Numbered from the stretch's first letter, positions 7,423-16,150 are shown. The stretch: 17,674 nt of DNA from Bacteroidales bacterium UBA5762 (GCA_002418865.1 DIEY01000004.1:1-17674); one strand, 5' to 3'. Notes: generated by a model from the letters alone, not told the origin. A program made the numbers and translations.

Positions 7423-9015
7423 ATGAATAAAAATATTTATTTAATAGTAATTCTATTATTAATGGGCAGTTGCTCTGATTTTCTAGAAACGGAACCACTT
7501 ACAAATAAGGTAAATACCAACTTCTATCAAACTCACGAAGATGTAAATCAGGCGTTAATAGGAATTTATTCTCTTTTAAATCCTGGTACCTCACATCTGC
7601 ATAGTTTTTTTATCTCTGAATTAATGTCGGATGATAGATTTGGCGGTGGTGGCGGAGTTGATGCAGCTCTCCATGCAATCTCGGAATTCAGAAACTATGG
7701 AAATGACATGTACCTGTATCCATGGCAGCAAAATTACAGAGGCATTTTCAGATCTAATATGCTCCTTGAATCATTCGATCAGGTACAAGAGTGGGAGTCG
7801 GAACTACAAAAAAACAGATATGAAGGTGAAGCTCTATTTATGAGAGCTTACTACTATTTTGATTTAGCAAGGATGTTCGGAACTGTACCTTTGGTTCTCG
7901 AAACAAAGCCCCAAAATCTTCCCAAGGCAACACCGAATGAACTGTTTAGCCAGATTACATCTGATTTATTATTAGCAATTCAAAAATTACCCGACACACC
8001 ATATTCACCCGGCGATATTGGAAGAGCCACCAAATGGGCAGCACAAGGTATGTTAGCAAGAGTTTTTCTTTATTATACCGGAGTATATGGTAAAACAGAA
8101 ATAGTGTTACCGGAATCCGGTACTTTAACAAAATCAGAAGTGATAAACAATGTTGATTATTGCATTGAAAATAGTGGCCATGAATTAGTGGATGACTTTA
8201 GGAACCTATGGCCTTACGCATATGCAGATATTTATAATTATACGCAGGAGAATAATTTATCTTGGGTAGGTGAAGAGGGAGATAATTCCGAAGCAATGTT
8301 CTCTATTCGATTCGGATCTTTTGGAGGCAGTAGCCGCAACACAATTGTACTGTTTTTTGGTGTAAGAATGCAGAATACAAATCCGTTTGGGTATGGATGG
8401 GGTGTTGGGCCGGTGAATCCGCAATTATGGAATTCATGGGAGGATTCAGACTTGAGAAAGATAGGATCAATTTGTGATGTAAACGAAGAAAAAATTGGGT
8501 ATGTCTCCAGTTCAGACCAGTATCATGAATCATATTTATGGCAAAAAAAGTATATGCCTGTAAATATTAAAATTGATGGAAAACAGCAGAGTATGTATAC
8601 ATTCCTTTACGGAACTCCGGCAAACAATATGGATTGCAATGCTCAGGAAATCGTTTTGATGAGGTTAGCCGATGTTTACCTTATGGGAGCTGAATTAGGC
8701 TCTTCAAAAGCACAGGAATACCTGGATATTGTAAGGGCTAGGGTAAATTTGCCAAGCGTACCGGTTACAATAGATAATATCAAGAAAGAAAGAAGGCACG
8801 AATTAGCATTCGAAGGAGTAAGATATTATGATTTAATGCGATGGCGTGAGTTAGAATCAGCCTTTAATAAACTAAAAAACATACCACTCGAAAATGAAGG
8901 TAAATCTATAGAATATACTCTGAATTATCGGCCGGAAACAAAAGGGTATCTGCCTATCCCGGAGTCTCAGGTTTTGTTGTCTGATGGAATTTTAGAACAA
9001 AATGAGGGATGGTAA
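7423..9015 (+). CDS. SusD/RagB-family surface glycan-binding lipoprotein
   Basis: Outer-membrane lipoprotein of 530 residues that caps the SusC barrel and binds glycan at the cell surface. A short hydrophobic signal ends in a lipobox with C17 (LLMGSC), followed by SDFLETEPL, typical of the start of the SusD N-terminal domain. RYEGEALFMRAYYYFDLARMFG (about 128-149) and the C-terminal ERRHELAFEGVRYYDLMRWRE are family hallmarks. The start at 7423 is only 12 bases after the susC stop, so the two genes are co-transcribed. Length is normal and the reading frame intact. Confidence 0.95.
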   Translation: MNKNIYLIVILLLMGSCSDFLETEPLTNKVNTNFYQTHEDVNQALIGIYSLLNPGTSHLHSFFISELMSDDRFGGGGGVDAALHAISEFRNYGNDMYLYPWQQNYRGIFRSNMLLESFDQVQEWESELQKNRYEGEALFMRAYYYFDLARMFGTVPLVLETKPQNLPKATPNELFSQITSDLLLAIQKLPDTPYSPGDIGRATKWAAQGMLARVFLYYTGVYGKTEIVLPESGTLTKSEVINNVDYCIENSGHELVDDFRNLWPYAYADIYNYTQENNLSWVGEEGDNSEAMFSIRFGSFGGSSRNTIVLFFGVRMQNTNPFGYGWGVGPVNPQLWNSWEDSDLRKIGSICDVNEEKIGYVSSSDQYHESYLWQKKYMPVNIKIDGKQQSMYTFLYGTPANNMDCNAQEIVLMRLADVYLMGAELGSSKAQEYLDIVRARVNLPSVPVTIDNIKKERRHELAFEGVRYYDLMRWRELESAFNKLKNIPLENEGKSIEYTLNYRPETKGYLPIPESQVLLSDGILEQNEGW

Positions 9016-9044
9016 CATTATCAAAATTTTAAAATAAAACCAAG

Positions 9045-9848
9045 ATGAAAAATATTATATTTTTATTATTAGCAACCATTGTCTATTTCTCCTCATGCGA
9101 TCCTATCGAGGACAGAGATGTTTTACCGCCATTGGAAGAGGCTGAGAAGGTAGCTGAACAAATTAATCTGAAAGTTGAGAACACTTTTCCGGGAGGAAAT
9201 ATCATTGCTTTATCGGTTGATGATGGCTTCCAGGTTCATTGGAAAACAGAAGGTATTAATTCATTCAAGACTAAAGATACCATTCGGCTTAGAACAACGG
9301 GAGAAAAAGCAATAACCTGCAATGTTCTGACAAAAGGAGGTATCGTTAGTATCGACCGAACCGTAGAGATCACCTCAGTCCCCAATTTGGTTGATGAACC
9401 CTTAGCCTTTTTGGTTGATTATTTTGGTGATGGTAAAACATGGGTATATGCCACAGACTACAGTAACGGAACACTTCACTGGTATTTATCAGCACCATAT
9501 GCATGGGATGAAATATGGTGGTTGCCTATTGCGGATGGAGTTTCATCGGAAGATGGTTTTCAGACAGAGCTGTTTTTTGAAAAAAAGGAAAATAAATTAT
9601 TACTGACCGTGGTTAAAGCGCCAGGTGATGAACCGCAAGCCAGTGAGTTTTTATTCAATCGGGAACAGATGACCTTAACCGTTTTGGAAGATATCTTCCC
9701 TGGTATGGATCATGCATATAAAGATACATTTGAAATAAAGCTCTTAAATGAAAACGAGCTGGTATTATTCCAGGATGGAGCCGGAGCTGCAAAAAATACC
9801 GGATGGACCTGGAGGTTTAAAAGGAAAGGATATAAATATTTAAATTGA
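9045..9848 (+). CDS. SusE-position surface lipoprotein, probable glycan-binding protein
   Basis: Lipoprotein of 267 residues. The signal sequence ends in FSSC (C18), and the acidic stretch DPIEDRD that follows resembles the export signal of surface lipoproteins in this phylum. Residues about 40-110 have the alternating pattern of a PKD/Ig-like beta-sandwich. Residues about 120-265 form a second beta-rich domain with many aromatics (W133, W146, Y147, Y152, W154, W158, W159) and the ending WTWRFKRKGYKYL. In other Bacteroidota loci a lipoprotein with a PKD-like domain plus a lipocalin-like C-terminal domain commonly sits right after susD, and this matches. The clustered aromatics suggest sugar stacking. 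It lies 29 bases after susD. Binding to the PUL glycan is inferred; no catalytic motif was recognised. Confidence 0.75.
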   Translation: MKNIIFLLLATIVYFSSCDPIEDRDVLPPLEEAEKVAEQINLKVENTFPGGNIIALSVDDGFQVHWKTEGINSFKTKDTIRLRTTGEKAITCNVLTKGGIVSIDRTVEITSVPNLVDEPLAFLVDYFGDGKTWVYATDYSNGTLHWYLSAPYAWDEIWWLPIADGVSSEDGFQTELFFEKKENKLLLTVVKAPGDEPQASEFLFNREQMTLTVLEDIFPGMDHAYKDTFEIKLLNENELVLFQDGAGAAKNTGWTWRFKRKGYKYLN

Positions 9849-9925
9849 TTTAAAACGGTTTTCGGATGAGTTAGTCGGTTTTAGATACCCAGATAATAGA
9901 AAAATAACCTAAAATTGAATTTAAA
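9849..9925. promoter_or_regulatory. Short spacer before the glycosidase gene with repeat words
   Basis: This is the longest gap inside the susC-to-SIS gene run (77 bases). Spanning its left edge (from 9847) is GATTTAAAACG, identical to the right half of the palindrome upstream of susC, which continues into a small inverted repeat AAAAC-G-GTTTT. The word CGGTTTT occurs twice (9856-9862 and about 20 bases later). No TAnnTTTG promoter is seen. An internal promoter or RNA processing site is possible but not shown. Confidence 0.25.
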
Positions 9926-12226
9926 ATGAGAATAAAAAAAATCAAAATATATCTGATTATTATATTGCTTATGTCCATTGCTACGGGTGTGCAGGGACAA
10001 AAGAAACATGAAGGAGTTGACAAAGGATTTTTTCCTTTTTCGGTATGGTACAGCGGTGGTAAGGCCAGAGCTCCAATGTTGTCTGCAATAACGGTTGGGT
10101 CTGAAGCAGAGTGGAGAGCCGATTTGCAACAGATAAAGGATCTCGGTTTTAATACTGTTCGTACCTGGGTTGAGTGGGCGGCATGTGAGCCGGAACCCGG
10201 GAAATACAATTTTGATAATTTGCGCCTACTAATGCGCGTTGCCAACGAAACAGGATTAAAAGTGTTTATTCAGATTTACGTGGATTCTGCACCGGACTGG
10301 GTTGCACAGAATTATCCCTATGCACTGTTCGAAGCACAAAGCGGAGACAAGGTTCACCCTCAATCGGCTCCCGGAGCTTGTACGGATAACAAAGCTGTAG
10401 AAGATGCCGTACTCAATTTTTATGCTGAAACAGCCAAAGTAGCAACTTCGTATCCCAATTTTTTCGGTTGGGATTTGTGGAGTGAGCCGCATATCATCAA
10501 CTGGGCATCGCTCAATTATATTCCCAATGTTCAGTTCTGTTTCTGTGACGGAACCCAGGCAAGGTTCAGGAAATGGCTTGAGGAAAAATATAGCTCTCTC
10601 GAAAATCTAAACAGTGCATGGTACCGTAATTTCACAGACTGGGCACAGGTAGAGGCTCCCAGGTTCAGTACTATTTTAAGTTATACCGACTTTATCGACT
10701 GGAAAACCTTTATTTATGAAAAATTGGTTCAGGATATGCAGGCTCGTTATGACGCAATAAGGAGAGTCGATAAAACACACCTTATAACGGCTCATGCCGT
10801 GGGTGCATCGCTCTTTCAATCACCCCACGTGGGCGCGGGTGCCACTGATGATTTCCTGATGGCACGGCCTTTGGATTATTATGGAGTCTCAATCTATCCG
10901 AAACATAATCTTCCCCAGACTGCGTGGTCTGTGACAACGCTACGTACTGTAATGGACTTTACCAGAAGTGCGAACCGTGAAAATGGCGGATGGTATGTGG
11001 GAGAACTGCAGGCCGGCTTAGGCACTATAGCGCTTCAAGTAAGCGATCCTGTTACCTCCGACGACCATCGAATATGGGCCTGGTCGGCTATCGCCAAAGG
11101 GGCAAAAGGGGTAAATATCTACGCCTACTACCCTATGTCGTCGGGATATGAAGCAGGGGGGTATGGCTTGATTAATCTGGATGGAACTCTAACCGAAAGA
11201 GCTGTGAACGCGGGAAAAATAGCAGAAGTGATAAACCGCGATCAGCAACTCTTCCTGGGGGCAACTCCCGCCAAGGCTGAAATTGGTATTGTCTATAATC
11301 CACTGACACAAATGGTGGGAGGAATGCAGCGCAACGATTTTCCTGCAGCATTGAGTCAATCGATGATAGGTTATTTCCAGACATTTGCCAATCACAATAT
11401 TCCTGTAGATTTCATCCACAGAAAACATATTGAAAATAACGATCTTTCCCAATATAAACTGATCATCATCCCCTATCCGATCATGTTCACCAGGGAGGCT
11501 GCATCCGGATTGCGCTCCTTTGTGGAGAATGGCGGATATGTATTAGCGGAAGCACGTCTTGGATGGAACGACGATCGTGGTTATGCATCGGAAATTATTC
11601 CCGGACTGGGGATGCACGATATTTTCGGAGTAAGGGAAAATGAAATCAGAATGCGTGAAAATATTGAGCTTACTGTTACAGATGAAAATCATCCTGCATT
11701 GCAGGGGCTTAAATGGGGGAGCAAACTTACCGGCTCTTTATACGCGGAGTCGTTAAATCTGCTTGATAACAGTGATGTAAAAGTCTTAGCTACAACCGAA
11801 GAGGGACAGCCGGCCATCGTGAGTGCCAGGTACGGAAAAGGTGAATCTATGCTTGCAGGTACTTACATGGGAATGGCTAATTCCCAGAAGTTCAATCCCG
11901 ATAATGACAGGTTCTTCATCAATTTATTGAATTGGGCTCAAATTAAAAGGCCCTTCACCACATCGCTTGACGGAAGGACTTCAGATCAGGTGGAAGTCCG
12001 TCTTCAGGACAGCGGGGATGGTTATCTCGTTTTTATCATCAACCACGGCGCAAAGAGTGAGGAGATTGATATAGAGCTGAATATGAGCAAAAATGGTGAT
12101 TATATACTGCGGGATATTATCAATGAAACGCATAAAAAAGAACAATGCACCGATAACAGGCTTAATATTAATGCTTACATAGAGGGAAAGGATGTGCATG
12201 TTATTGAAGTAACCCCCAATAACTAA
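9926..12226 (+). CDS. Secreted GH42-like (clan GH-A) glycoside hydrolase
   Basis: Exported glycosidase of 766 residues with a type I signal peptide (about 1-24, ending TGVQG). A TIM barrel spans about 35-440 (VRTWVEWAACEPEPGKYNF is the typical strand 2-helix 2 region). The likely acid/base is E187 in WDLWSEPH and the likely nucleophile E360 in GWYVGELQ. Their spacing of 173 residues resembles that in GH42 beta-galactosidases. Residues about 453-665 resemble the GH42 trimerisation (glutaminase-like) domain, and about 680-765 a small C-terminal beta domain. Clan GH-A enzymes normally have Asn before the acid/base Glu; here it is Ser186. It is the only glycosidase in the locus and likely cleaves imported oligosaccharides in the periplasm. 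The kinase gene follows 13 bases later. Clan membership is secure; exact family and beta-galactosidase activity are less so. Confidence 0.82.
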   Translation: MRIKKIKIYLIIILLMSIATGVQGQKKHEGVDKGFFPFSVWYSGGKARAPMLSAITVGSEAEWRADLQQIKDLGFNTVRTWVEWAACEPEPGKYNFDNLRLLMRVANETGLKVFIQIYVDSAPDWVAQNYPYALFEAQSGDKVHPQSAPGACTDNKAVEDAVLNFYAETAKVATSYPNFFGWDLWSEPHIINWASLNYIPNVQFCFCDGTQARFRKWLEEKYSSLENLNSAWYRNFTDWAQVEAPRFSTILSYTDFIDWKTFIYEKLVQDMQARYDAIRRVDKTHLITAHAVGASLFQSPHVGAGATDDFLMARPLDYYGVSIYPKHNLPQTAWSVTTLRTVMDFTRSANRENGGWYVGELQAGLGTIALQVSDPVTSDDHRIWAWSAIAKGAKGVNIYAYYPMSSGYEAGGYGLINLDGTLTERAVNAGKIAEVINRDQQLFLGATPAKAEIGIVYNPLTQMVGGMQRNDFPAALSQSMIGYFQTFANHNIPVDFIHRKHIENNDLSQYKLIIIPYPIMFTREAASGLRSFVENGGYVLAEARLGWNDDRGYASEIIPGLGMHDIFGVRENEIRMRENIELTVTDENHPALQGLKWGSKLTGSLYAESLNLLDNSDVKVLATTEEGQPAIVSARYGKGESMLAGTYMGMANSQKFNPDNDRFFINLLNWAQIKRPFTTSLDGRTSDQVEVRLQDSGDGYLVFIINHGAKSEEIDIELNMSKNGDYILRDIINETHKKEQCTDNRLNINAYIEGKDVHVIEVTPNN

Positions 12227-12239
12227 TTTAAAAGAACTC

Positions 12240-13217
12240 ATGGCTGTTATAGGTATAGATTTGGGTGGCACCAAAATTACAGGAGCACTCTTTGATGAAG
12301 AGGGCAACAAACTTTGCCGGATATCTCATTTTCTGGAAAAGCGGAAAGGAGATGAGGTTGCTCTGCTTGTATTACAAACAATAGATGAGGTAATTAGGAA
12401 TTCAGGTTGCAGGGAGGATGATATCAATGCATTGGGTATTTGTGTCCCTGGCATAGCTAACAGCAAGAATGGACAAATATGGGCACCTAACATAGAGGGG
12501 TGGGAAAATTTCCCACTCCAAAAGGTGCTGGAGACCCATTATAGCAATAGCAAGGCCAAGATTAGCATTGCTAGCGACAGGACTTGTTACATCCTGGGAG
12601 AAAAATGGAAAGGTGCCGCAAAAAGTGCCGCCAATGCGATATATATCTCAATAGGAACGGGAATTGGAATAGGGCTTATGGTTGATGGAAATATCCTCCA
12701 CGGACATGGTGATATCGTTGGCTCTGCCGGATGGTTTGCAATGGGGACCCCCTTTAGAGAAGAGTTTGAAAGGTATGGTTGTTTCGAAAGTTGTGCGTCG
12801 GGAGACGGCATCAACCGACAGGTAAAAAGGATTTTGGAGGAAGGAACTCTGTTTAAAGAGAGCAAATTATATAAAAAAGAGATTGAAAGCCTGTCAACCC
12901 AAGATATCTTTGATGCAATGAATAACGACGATCCACTAGCACTGTTTGTAATAGAAAAAGCAATTGAAATGTGGGGTATGGCTTCAGCCAACTTAGTCAG
13001 CCTGTTAAATCCTGAAATAGTCATATGGGGCGGAGGCGTGTTCGGACCGGCCACACACTTCATAGGCCCTATTTATGAAGAAGCTTCCAGATGGGCACAA
13101 CCTATCGCGATAAAGCAGGTAAGATTTGTGAAATCAGTTTTACAAGGTGACGCCGGGCTCTACGGTGCCGGCTATCTGGCGCTTACATCAATCAAAAATA
13201 AAAGCAAAGTTGAATGA
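12240..13217 (+). CDS. ROK-family sugar kinase with altered sugar-binding motif
   Basis: Cytoplasmic ROK-fold protein of 325 residues, expected to phosphorylate the sugar released by the PUL enzymes. The ATP phosphate loop DLGGTK (7-12), the GTGIG motif (139-143) and a candidate catalytic Asp (D113 in SDRTCYILGE) are present. The canonical GExGH sugar-contact motif reads GSAGW (161-165), losing both the Glu that contacts the sugar and the zinc-binding His. The CxCGxxGC zinc cluster is reduced to GCFESCASG (180-188). There is no N-terminal helix-turn-helix, so it is a kinase-type member and not a ROK repressor. I recall related ROK proteins with a GW in this place, so this may be a defined subgroup. 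The stop overlaps the transporter start as ATGA, implying coupled translation. Substrate unknown; not a standard glucokinase. Confidence 0.85.
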   Translation: MAVIGIDLGGTKITGALFDEEGNKLCRISHFLEKRKGDEVALLVLQTIDEVIRNSGCREDDINALGICVPGIANSKNGQIWAPNIEGWENFPLQKVLETHYSNSKAKISIASDRTCYILGEKWKGAAKSAANAIYISIGTGIGIGLMVDGNILHGHGDIVGSAGWFAMGTPFREEFERYGCFESCASGDGINRQVKRILEEGTLFKESKLYKKEIESLSTQDIFDAMNNDDPLALFVIEKAIEMWGMASANLVSLLNPEIVIWGGGVFGPATHFIGPIYEEASRWAQPIAIKQVRFVKSVLQGDAGLYGAGYLALTSIKNKSKVE

Positions 13218-14374
13218 GGTATAATAAAACATTAGTATATATAGCTGCCTGCATAGGTATAACTTTTTTCGGGATTGCATTTATCGTCATGGGCTCCGTT
13301 CTGCCCGCTTTGACCGCTAAATATTCTCTCGATGCAGTCGGTTCATCATCCCTGGTCACACTCCTGCCTGTAGGGGTACTTGCTGGTTCACTCCTGTTTG
13401 GAATTATTGTAGACAGGTTTGGATACAAATCATTGCTTATTGTCAGTACACTGTTTATTTTATTGGGAATTGAAGGCCTTTCATTTTTTGAGAACCTGAA
13501 TATTTTGCGTATATGCGTATTCCTTATCGGTTTGGGAGGAGGTATGCTGAACGGCTCCACGAACGCGCTTGCATCAGATATCTCAAATGACAAAGAGCGT
13601 GGTGCTAAGTTAAGTATCCTGGGCGTTTGTTATGGTGTGGGCGCATTGGGGATGCCTCTTTTACTAGGGATGTTCTCCGGAACATATTCTTATCAAATCA
13701 TATTACGGGGTACGGGATTGTTTATGCTGGCTGCCGTTTTCTATTTTATCGTGATAAAGTTCCCTGAACCTAAAATCAGACAGGGGTTTCCTGTGAAAGA
13801 AGCTATTAAATTAATAAAAGAACCTTTGCTTCTGTTTTTAAGCTTTTTCCTCTTTTTTCAAAGCGGTGCTGAGGGGCTTATCAATAACTGGACTACCAGC
13901 TATCTTGATGGCAGAGTTGCAGTAAATGGTGATAATGTGGTTCTTAGCCTTACATTCTTTGTTTCGGGAATGGTTGTCTCACGCCTGTTTCTTAGCTATT
14001 TATTGCGTATTATAAAACATGAGCATATCCTTCTGGGAGGAATAATGACAGCTATCATCGGGATGATCATGCTCAATTATGCGGGTAGTTTACGATTAGC
14101 CTCAGTAAGCTTGTTTATTGCCGGGTTCGGACTTGCAGCTGGATTCCCGGTTATCATCAGTTATATAGGAAAGGCATACAAACATATAAGCGGAACGGCA
14201 ATCGGATTTGCAATGGTTATAGCGCTGATCGGAAATACCCTGCTGAATTATGCAATGGGTTATATTTCAAAAACTTTTGGCATTACCTCTTTCCCTCTAG
14301 TTATAATAATTTTACTACTTATACAGGCAATTATACTTTTCACTAATTCAAAAAAAATAAAAAACATCTATTAA
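13214..14374 (+). CDS. Major facilitator superfamily (MFS) sugar transporter
   Basis: Inner-membrane carrier of 386 residues with about 12 hydrophobic segments. The first is at about 7-29. The cytoplasmic loop between segments 2 and 3 carries the MFS signature GIIVDRFGYK (about 63-72). A hydrophilic break near 190-205 separates the two halves. It most likely moves the monosaccharide or disaccharide made in the periplasm into the cytoplasm by proton symport, handing it to the kinase whose gene overlaps it by four bases. The SIS gene follows 11 bases downstream. The family is clear; the sugar is inferred from context only. Confidence 0.88.
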   Translation: MRYNKTLVYIAACIGITFFGIAFIVMGSVLPALTAKYSLDAVGSSSLVTLLPVGVLAGSLLFGIIVDRFGYKSLLIVSTLFILLGIEGLSFFENLNILRICVFLIGLGGGMLNGSTNALASDISNDKERGAKLSILGVCYGVGALGMPLLLGMFSGTYSYQIILRGTGLFMLAAVFYFIVIKFPEPKIRQGFPVKEAIKLIKEPLLLFLSFFLFFQSGAEGLINNWTTSYLDGRVAVNGDNVVLSLTFFVSGMVVSRLFLSYLLRIIKHEHILLGGIMTAIIGMIMLNYAGSLRLASVSLFIAGFGLAAGFPVIISYIGKAYKHISGTAIGFAMVIALIGNTLLNYAMGYISKTFGITSFPLVIIILLLIQAIILFTNSKKIKNIY

Positions 14375-14385
14375 AATTTACAATT

Positions 14386-15150
14386 ATGGCACTATCACTT
14401 GAATGGCTGGCAAATGCAAGAGGCATTATGCAAAAAATCGAAGATACTCAGCTTGATAATATCAAAAAGGCTGCATTAGTAATGGCTGACAGCATAGAAA
14501 AAAACAGGTGGGTACACACGTTTGGCTGTGGACACGCCACGATACCTGTAGAGGAAATGTATCCGCGCATTGGCGGCTTTGTAGGATTTCACCCCATGGT
14601 AGAGCTGCCGATGACCTTTTTCACCGGCATAACCGGGCAGATGGGTATCCATCAGTTCTTATTTCTTGAAAGGGCGGAAGGTTATGGAGATGCTATCATG
14701 AAGGCATATAATTTCAGTAATGATGATTGTATCTGGATTTTTTCACATACGGGTATCAACAATGTGAACATAGATGTGGCACTCCGTGCAAAGGAACTGG
14801 GTATGAAAGTAATTGTGTATGGATCCGCTGCTGAAGCCAAAGGCAAAGTAACCCGCCACAAGAGCGGAAAAACAATTTTCGAAATTGCAGATGTTGTTGT
14901 TGACTCGTGTGTTCCTGTAGTAGATGCTTCAGTTGTCCTGAAAAATCATCAGGACAAAATAGGGCCGGTATCTACCCTTGCATTTGTCACTTTGGTGTGG
15001 ATGACCATCACTACTGTTGCAGAAATTCTGGCAGACAGAGGTGTCAAATTATTCATCCACCCATCGCATAATGTGCCGGGAGATACCACTGCCCAGGATC
15101 GACTGGATATATGTCTTGACGAATATAAAAAACGCGTTGCTTCAGTTTAA
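14386..15150 (+). CDS. SIS-domain protein, COG4821/UPF0309-like
   Basis: Cytoplasmic protein of 254 residues with one sugar-isomerase (SIS) domain. Its order of motifs resembles the UPF0309/COG4821 group: an N-terminal helix, then VHTFGCGHA (43-51), ERAEGYGDAIM, IFSHTGINN (118-126), VTRHKSGKTIFEIADVVVD and IGPVSTLAF. Relatives of this group usually have G-S-G-x-S and S-N-S-G in the phosphate-binding loops; here these read GCGHA (47-51) and SHTG (120-123), losing three Ser. It presumably acts on the product of the ROK kinase as an isomerase, epimerase or sugar-phosphate-binding protein. No member of the group that I can name has a firm assigned reaction. It is the last gene of the tightly packed run; 195 bases separate it from the deacetylase. 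Confidence 0.82.
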   Translation: MALSLEWLANARGIMQKIEDTQLDNIKKAALVMADSIEKNRWVHTFGCGHATIPVEEMYPRIGGFVGFHPMVELPMTFFTGITGQMGIHQFLFLERAEGYGDAIMKAYNFSNDDCIWIFSHTGINNVNIDVALRAKELGMKVIVYGSAAEAKGKVTRHKSGKTIFEIADVVVDSCVPVVDASVVLKNHQDKIGPVSTLAFVTLVWMTITTVAEILADRGVKLFIHPSHNVPGDTTAQDRLDICLDEYKKRVASV

Positions 15151-15200
15151 AAAAATACGAAATTAGCGAAAATAACAACCCGGATTTCACGTTAGAAAAG

Positions 15201-15230
15201 GATTTTAAAGGAAGATTTTAAAGAAGATTA
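15201..15230. repeat. Short tandem repeat in the gap before the deacetylase gene
   Basis: The words GATTTTAAAGGAA (15201-15213) and GATTTTAAAGAA (15214-15225) follow each other directly, with a third GATT start at 15226. It lies about 120 bases before the deacetylase start, in a gap with no other clear signal. Its role is unknown and it may be replication slippage in AT-rich DNA. Confidence 0.4.
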
Positions 15231-15345
15231 TTGTAAAATTCTTTAATAGTTATAGCTGACTTGCAGACTGATTAGTCACGATTATTTATTAGGAGCTTTA
15301 ATCTTCAAAAGCCTGTGACGCGAAACCCGGGTTAATTTGGTTTTT

Positions 15346-16140
15346 ATGAGAAGAATAAGCATAATTCTGATGTTTTATTTTATTCTGAGCATGGTTCACC
15401 CTCAGCCATTCCGGATACTGGTAAATCAGACATGCTATCCGGAAGAGGGGGTGAAAGTAGCTGGCGGTATAGTGCGCGGCGACACATCCTCGAAACAGTT
15501 GTCGCTTGTTTTTACCGGCCATGAGTATGCCGACGGAGCCAACGTGATCCGTGAAGTGCTGAAAAAGAACAATATTAAAGGATCTTTTTTCCTGACAGGC
15601 GATTTCTACAGGAAATATCCGGCCATTGCACGTGATCTACAGAAGGATTGCCATTATCTAGGGCCACATTCCGATAAGCACCTGTTGTATGCAGATTGGA
15701 ATGATCGCGATTCGACCTTGATTTCCCGTAGCGATTTCGAAAAAGACCTGAACGACAACTATCGGGCAATGGAAAAGATCGGATTGAAAATTGATTCACC
15801 TCGCTTTTTTATGCCACCCTACGAATGGTATAACCGGGAAATCAGTGATTGGGCTAAAACAATGGACGTGCAAATAGTGAATTTCACACCTGGAACTACT
15901 TCCAATGCCGATTATACTACCCCCGGCATGAAAAGTTATCTCTCTTCTGAAACAATTTACAACAATATTTTGAGGTATGAGGTGAAAAACGGGCTAAATG
16001 GTTTTATACTTTTGATCCATATCGGTACAGATCCTAACCGAACCGATAAGCTGTACAGGTATTTAGACGATCTGATCAGAGAATTAAAAGGCAGAGGTTA
16101 CAAATTCGAAAGAATTAACGAGCTATTATCGTACAATTAA
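15346..16140 (+). CDS. Secreted NodB-fold polysaccharide deacetylase
   Basis: Exported 264-residue protein with a carbohydrate esterase 4-like (NodB) fold, expected to remove N- or O-acetyl groups from glycans. ATG 15346 is preferred over the in-frame TTG 15337 because it begins directly with the signal peptide MRRISIILMF. Residues 21-40 (RILVNQTCYPEEGVKVAG) look like the start of the Ig-like domain of family 9 glycosidases. The catalytic domain starts at about 50. Motif 1 reads VFTGHEYADG instead of TFDDG. The metal His pair is intact (H108 and H112 in PHSDKH), as are the motif 3 arginine (R153, FFMPPYEWY) and a motif 5 His (LLIHIG, H225). I recall similar wording (RGDTS, VFTGHE.ADG, FFLTG.FYR) in GH9-deacetylase fusion proteins of this phylum, so this may be a shortened derivative. 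It faces the same way as the PUL and may belong to it. Confidence 0.83.
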   Translation: MRRISIILMFYFILSMVHPQPFRILVNQTCYPEEGVKVAGGIVRGDTSSKQLSLVFTGHEYADGANVIREVLKKNNIKGSFFLTGDFYRKYPAIARDLQKDCHYLGPHSDKHLLYADWNDRDSTLISRSDFEKDLNDNYRAMEKIGLKIDSPRFFMPPYEWYNREISDWAKTMDVQIVNFTPGTTSNADYTTPGMKSYLSSETIYNNILRYEVKNGLNGFILLIHIGTDPNRTDKLYRYLDDLIRELKGRGYKFERINELLSYN

Positions 16141-16150
16141 TTCATGAAAC

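Noticed and set aside
12587..13063. 158-residue ORF on the minus strand
   Set aside because: It lies entirely antisense inside the ROK kinase gene, has no family motif, and is explained by the codon pattern of the sense gene.
12240..13217. Possibility that the ROK protein is a transcriptional repressor (NagC/XylR type)
   Set aside because: It starts directly with the IGIDLGGTK phosphate loop and has no N-terminal helix-turn-helix.
13192..13593. 133-residue ORF on the minus strand
   Set aside because: Antisense to the kinase end and the start of the MFS gene; no motif or promoter was seen, and the sense frames are certain.
14386..15150. Possibility that the SIS protein is a MurNAc-6-phosphate etherase (MurQ)
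   Set aside because: The motif order and wording fit COG4821/UPF0309 better, and the MurQ signature was not found.
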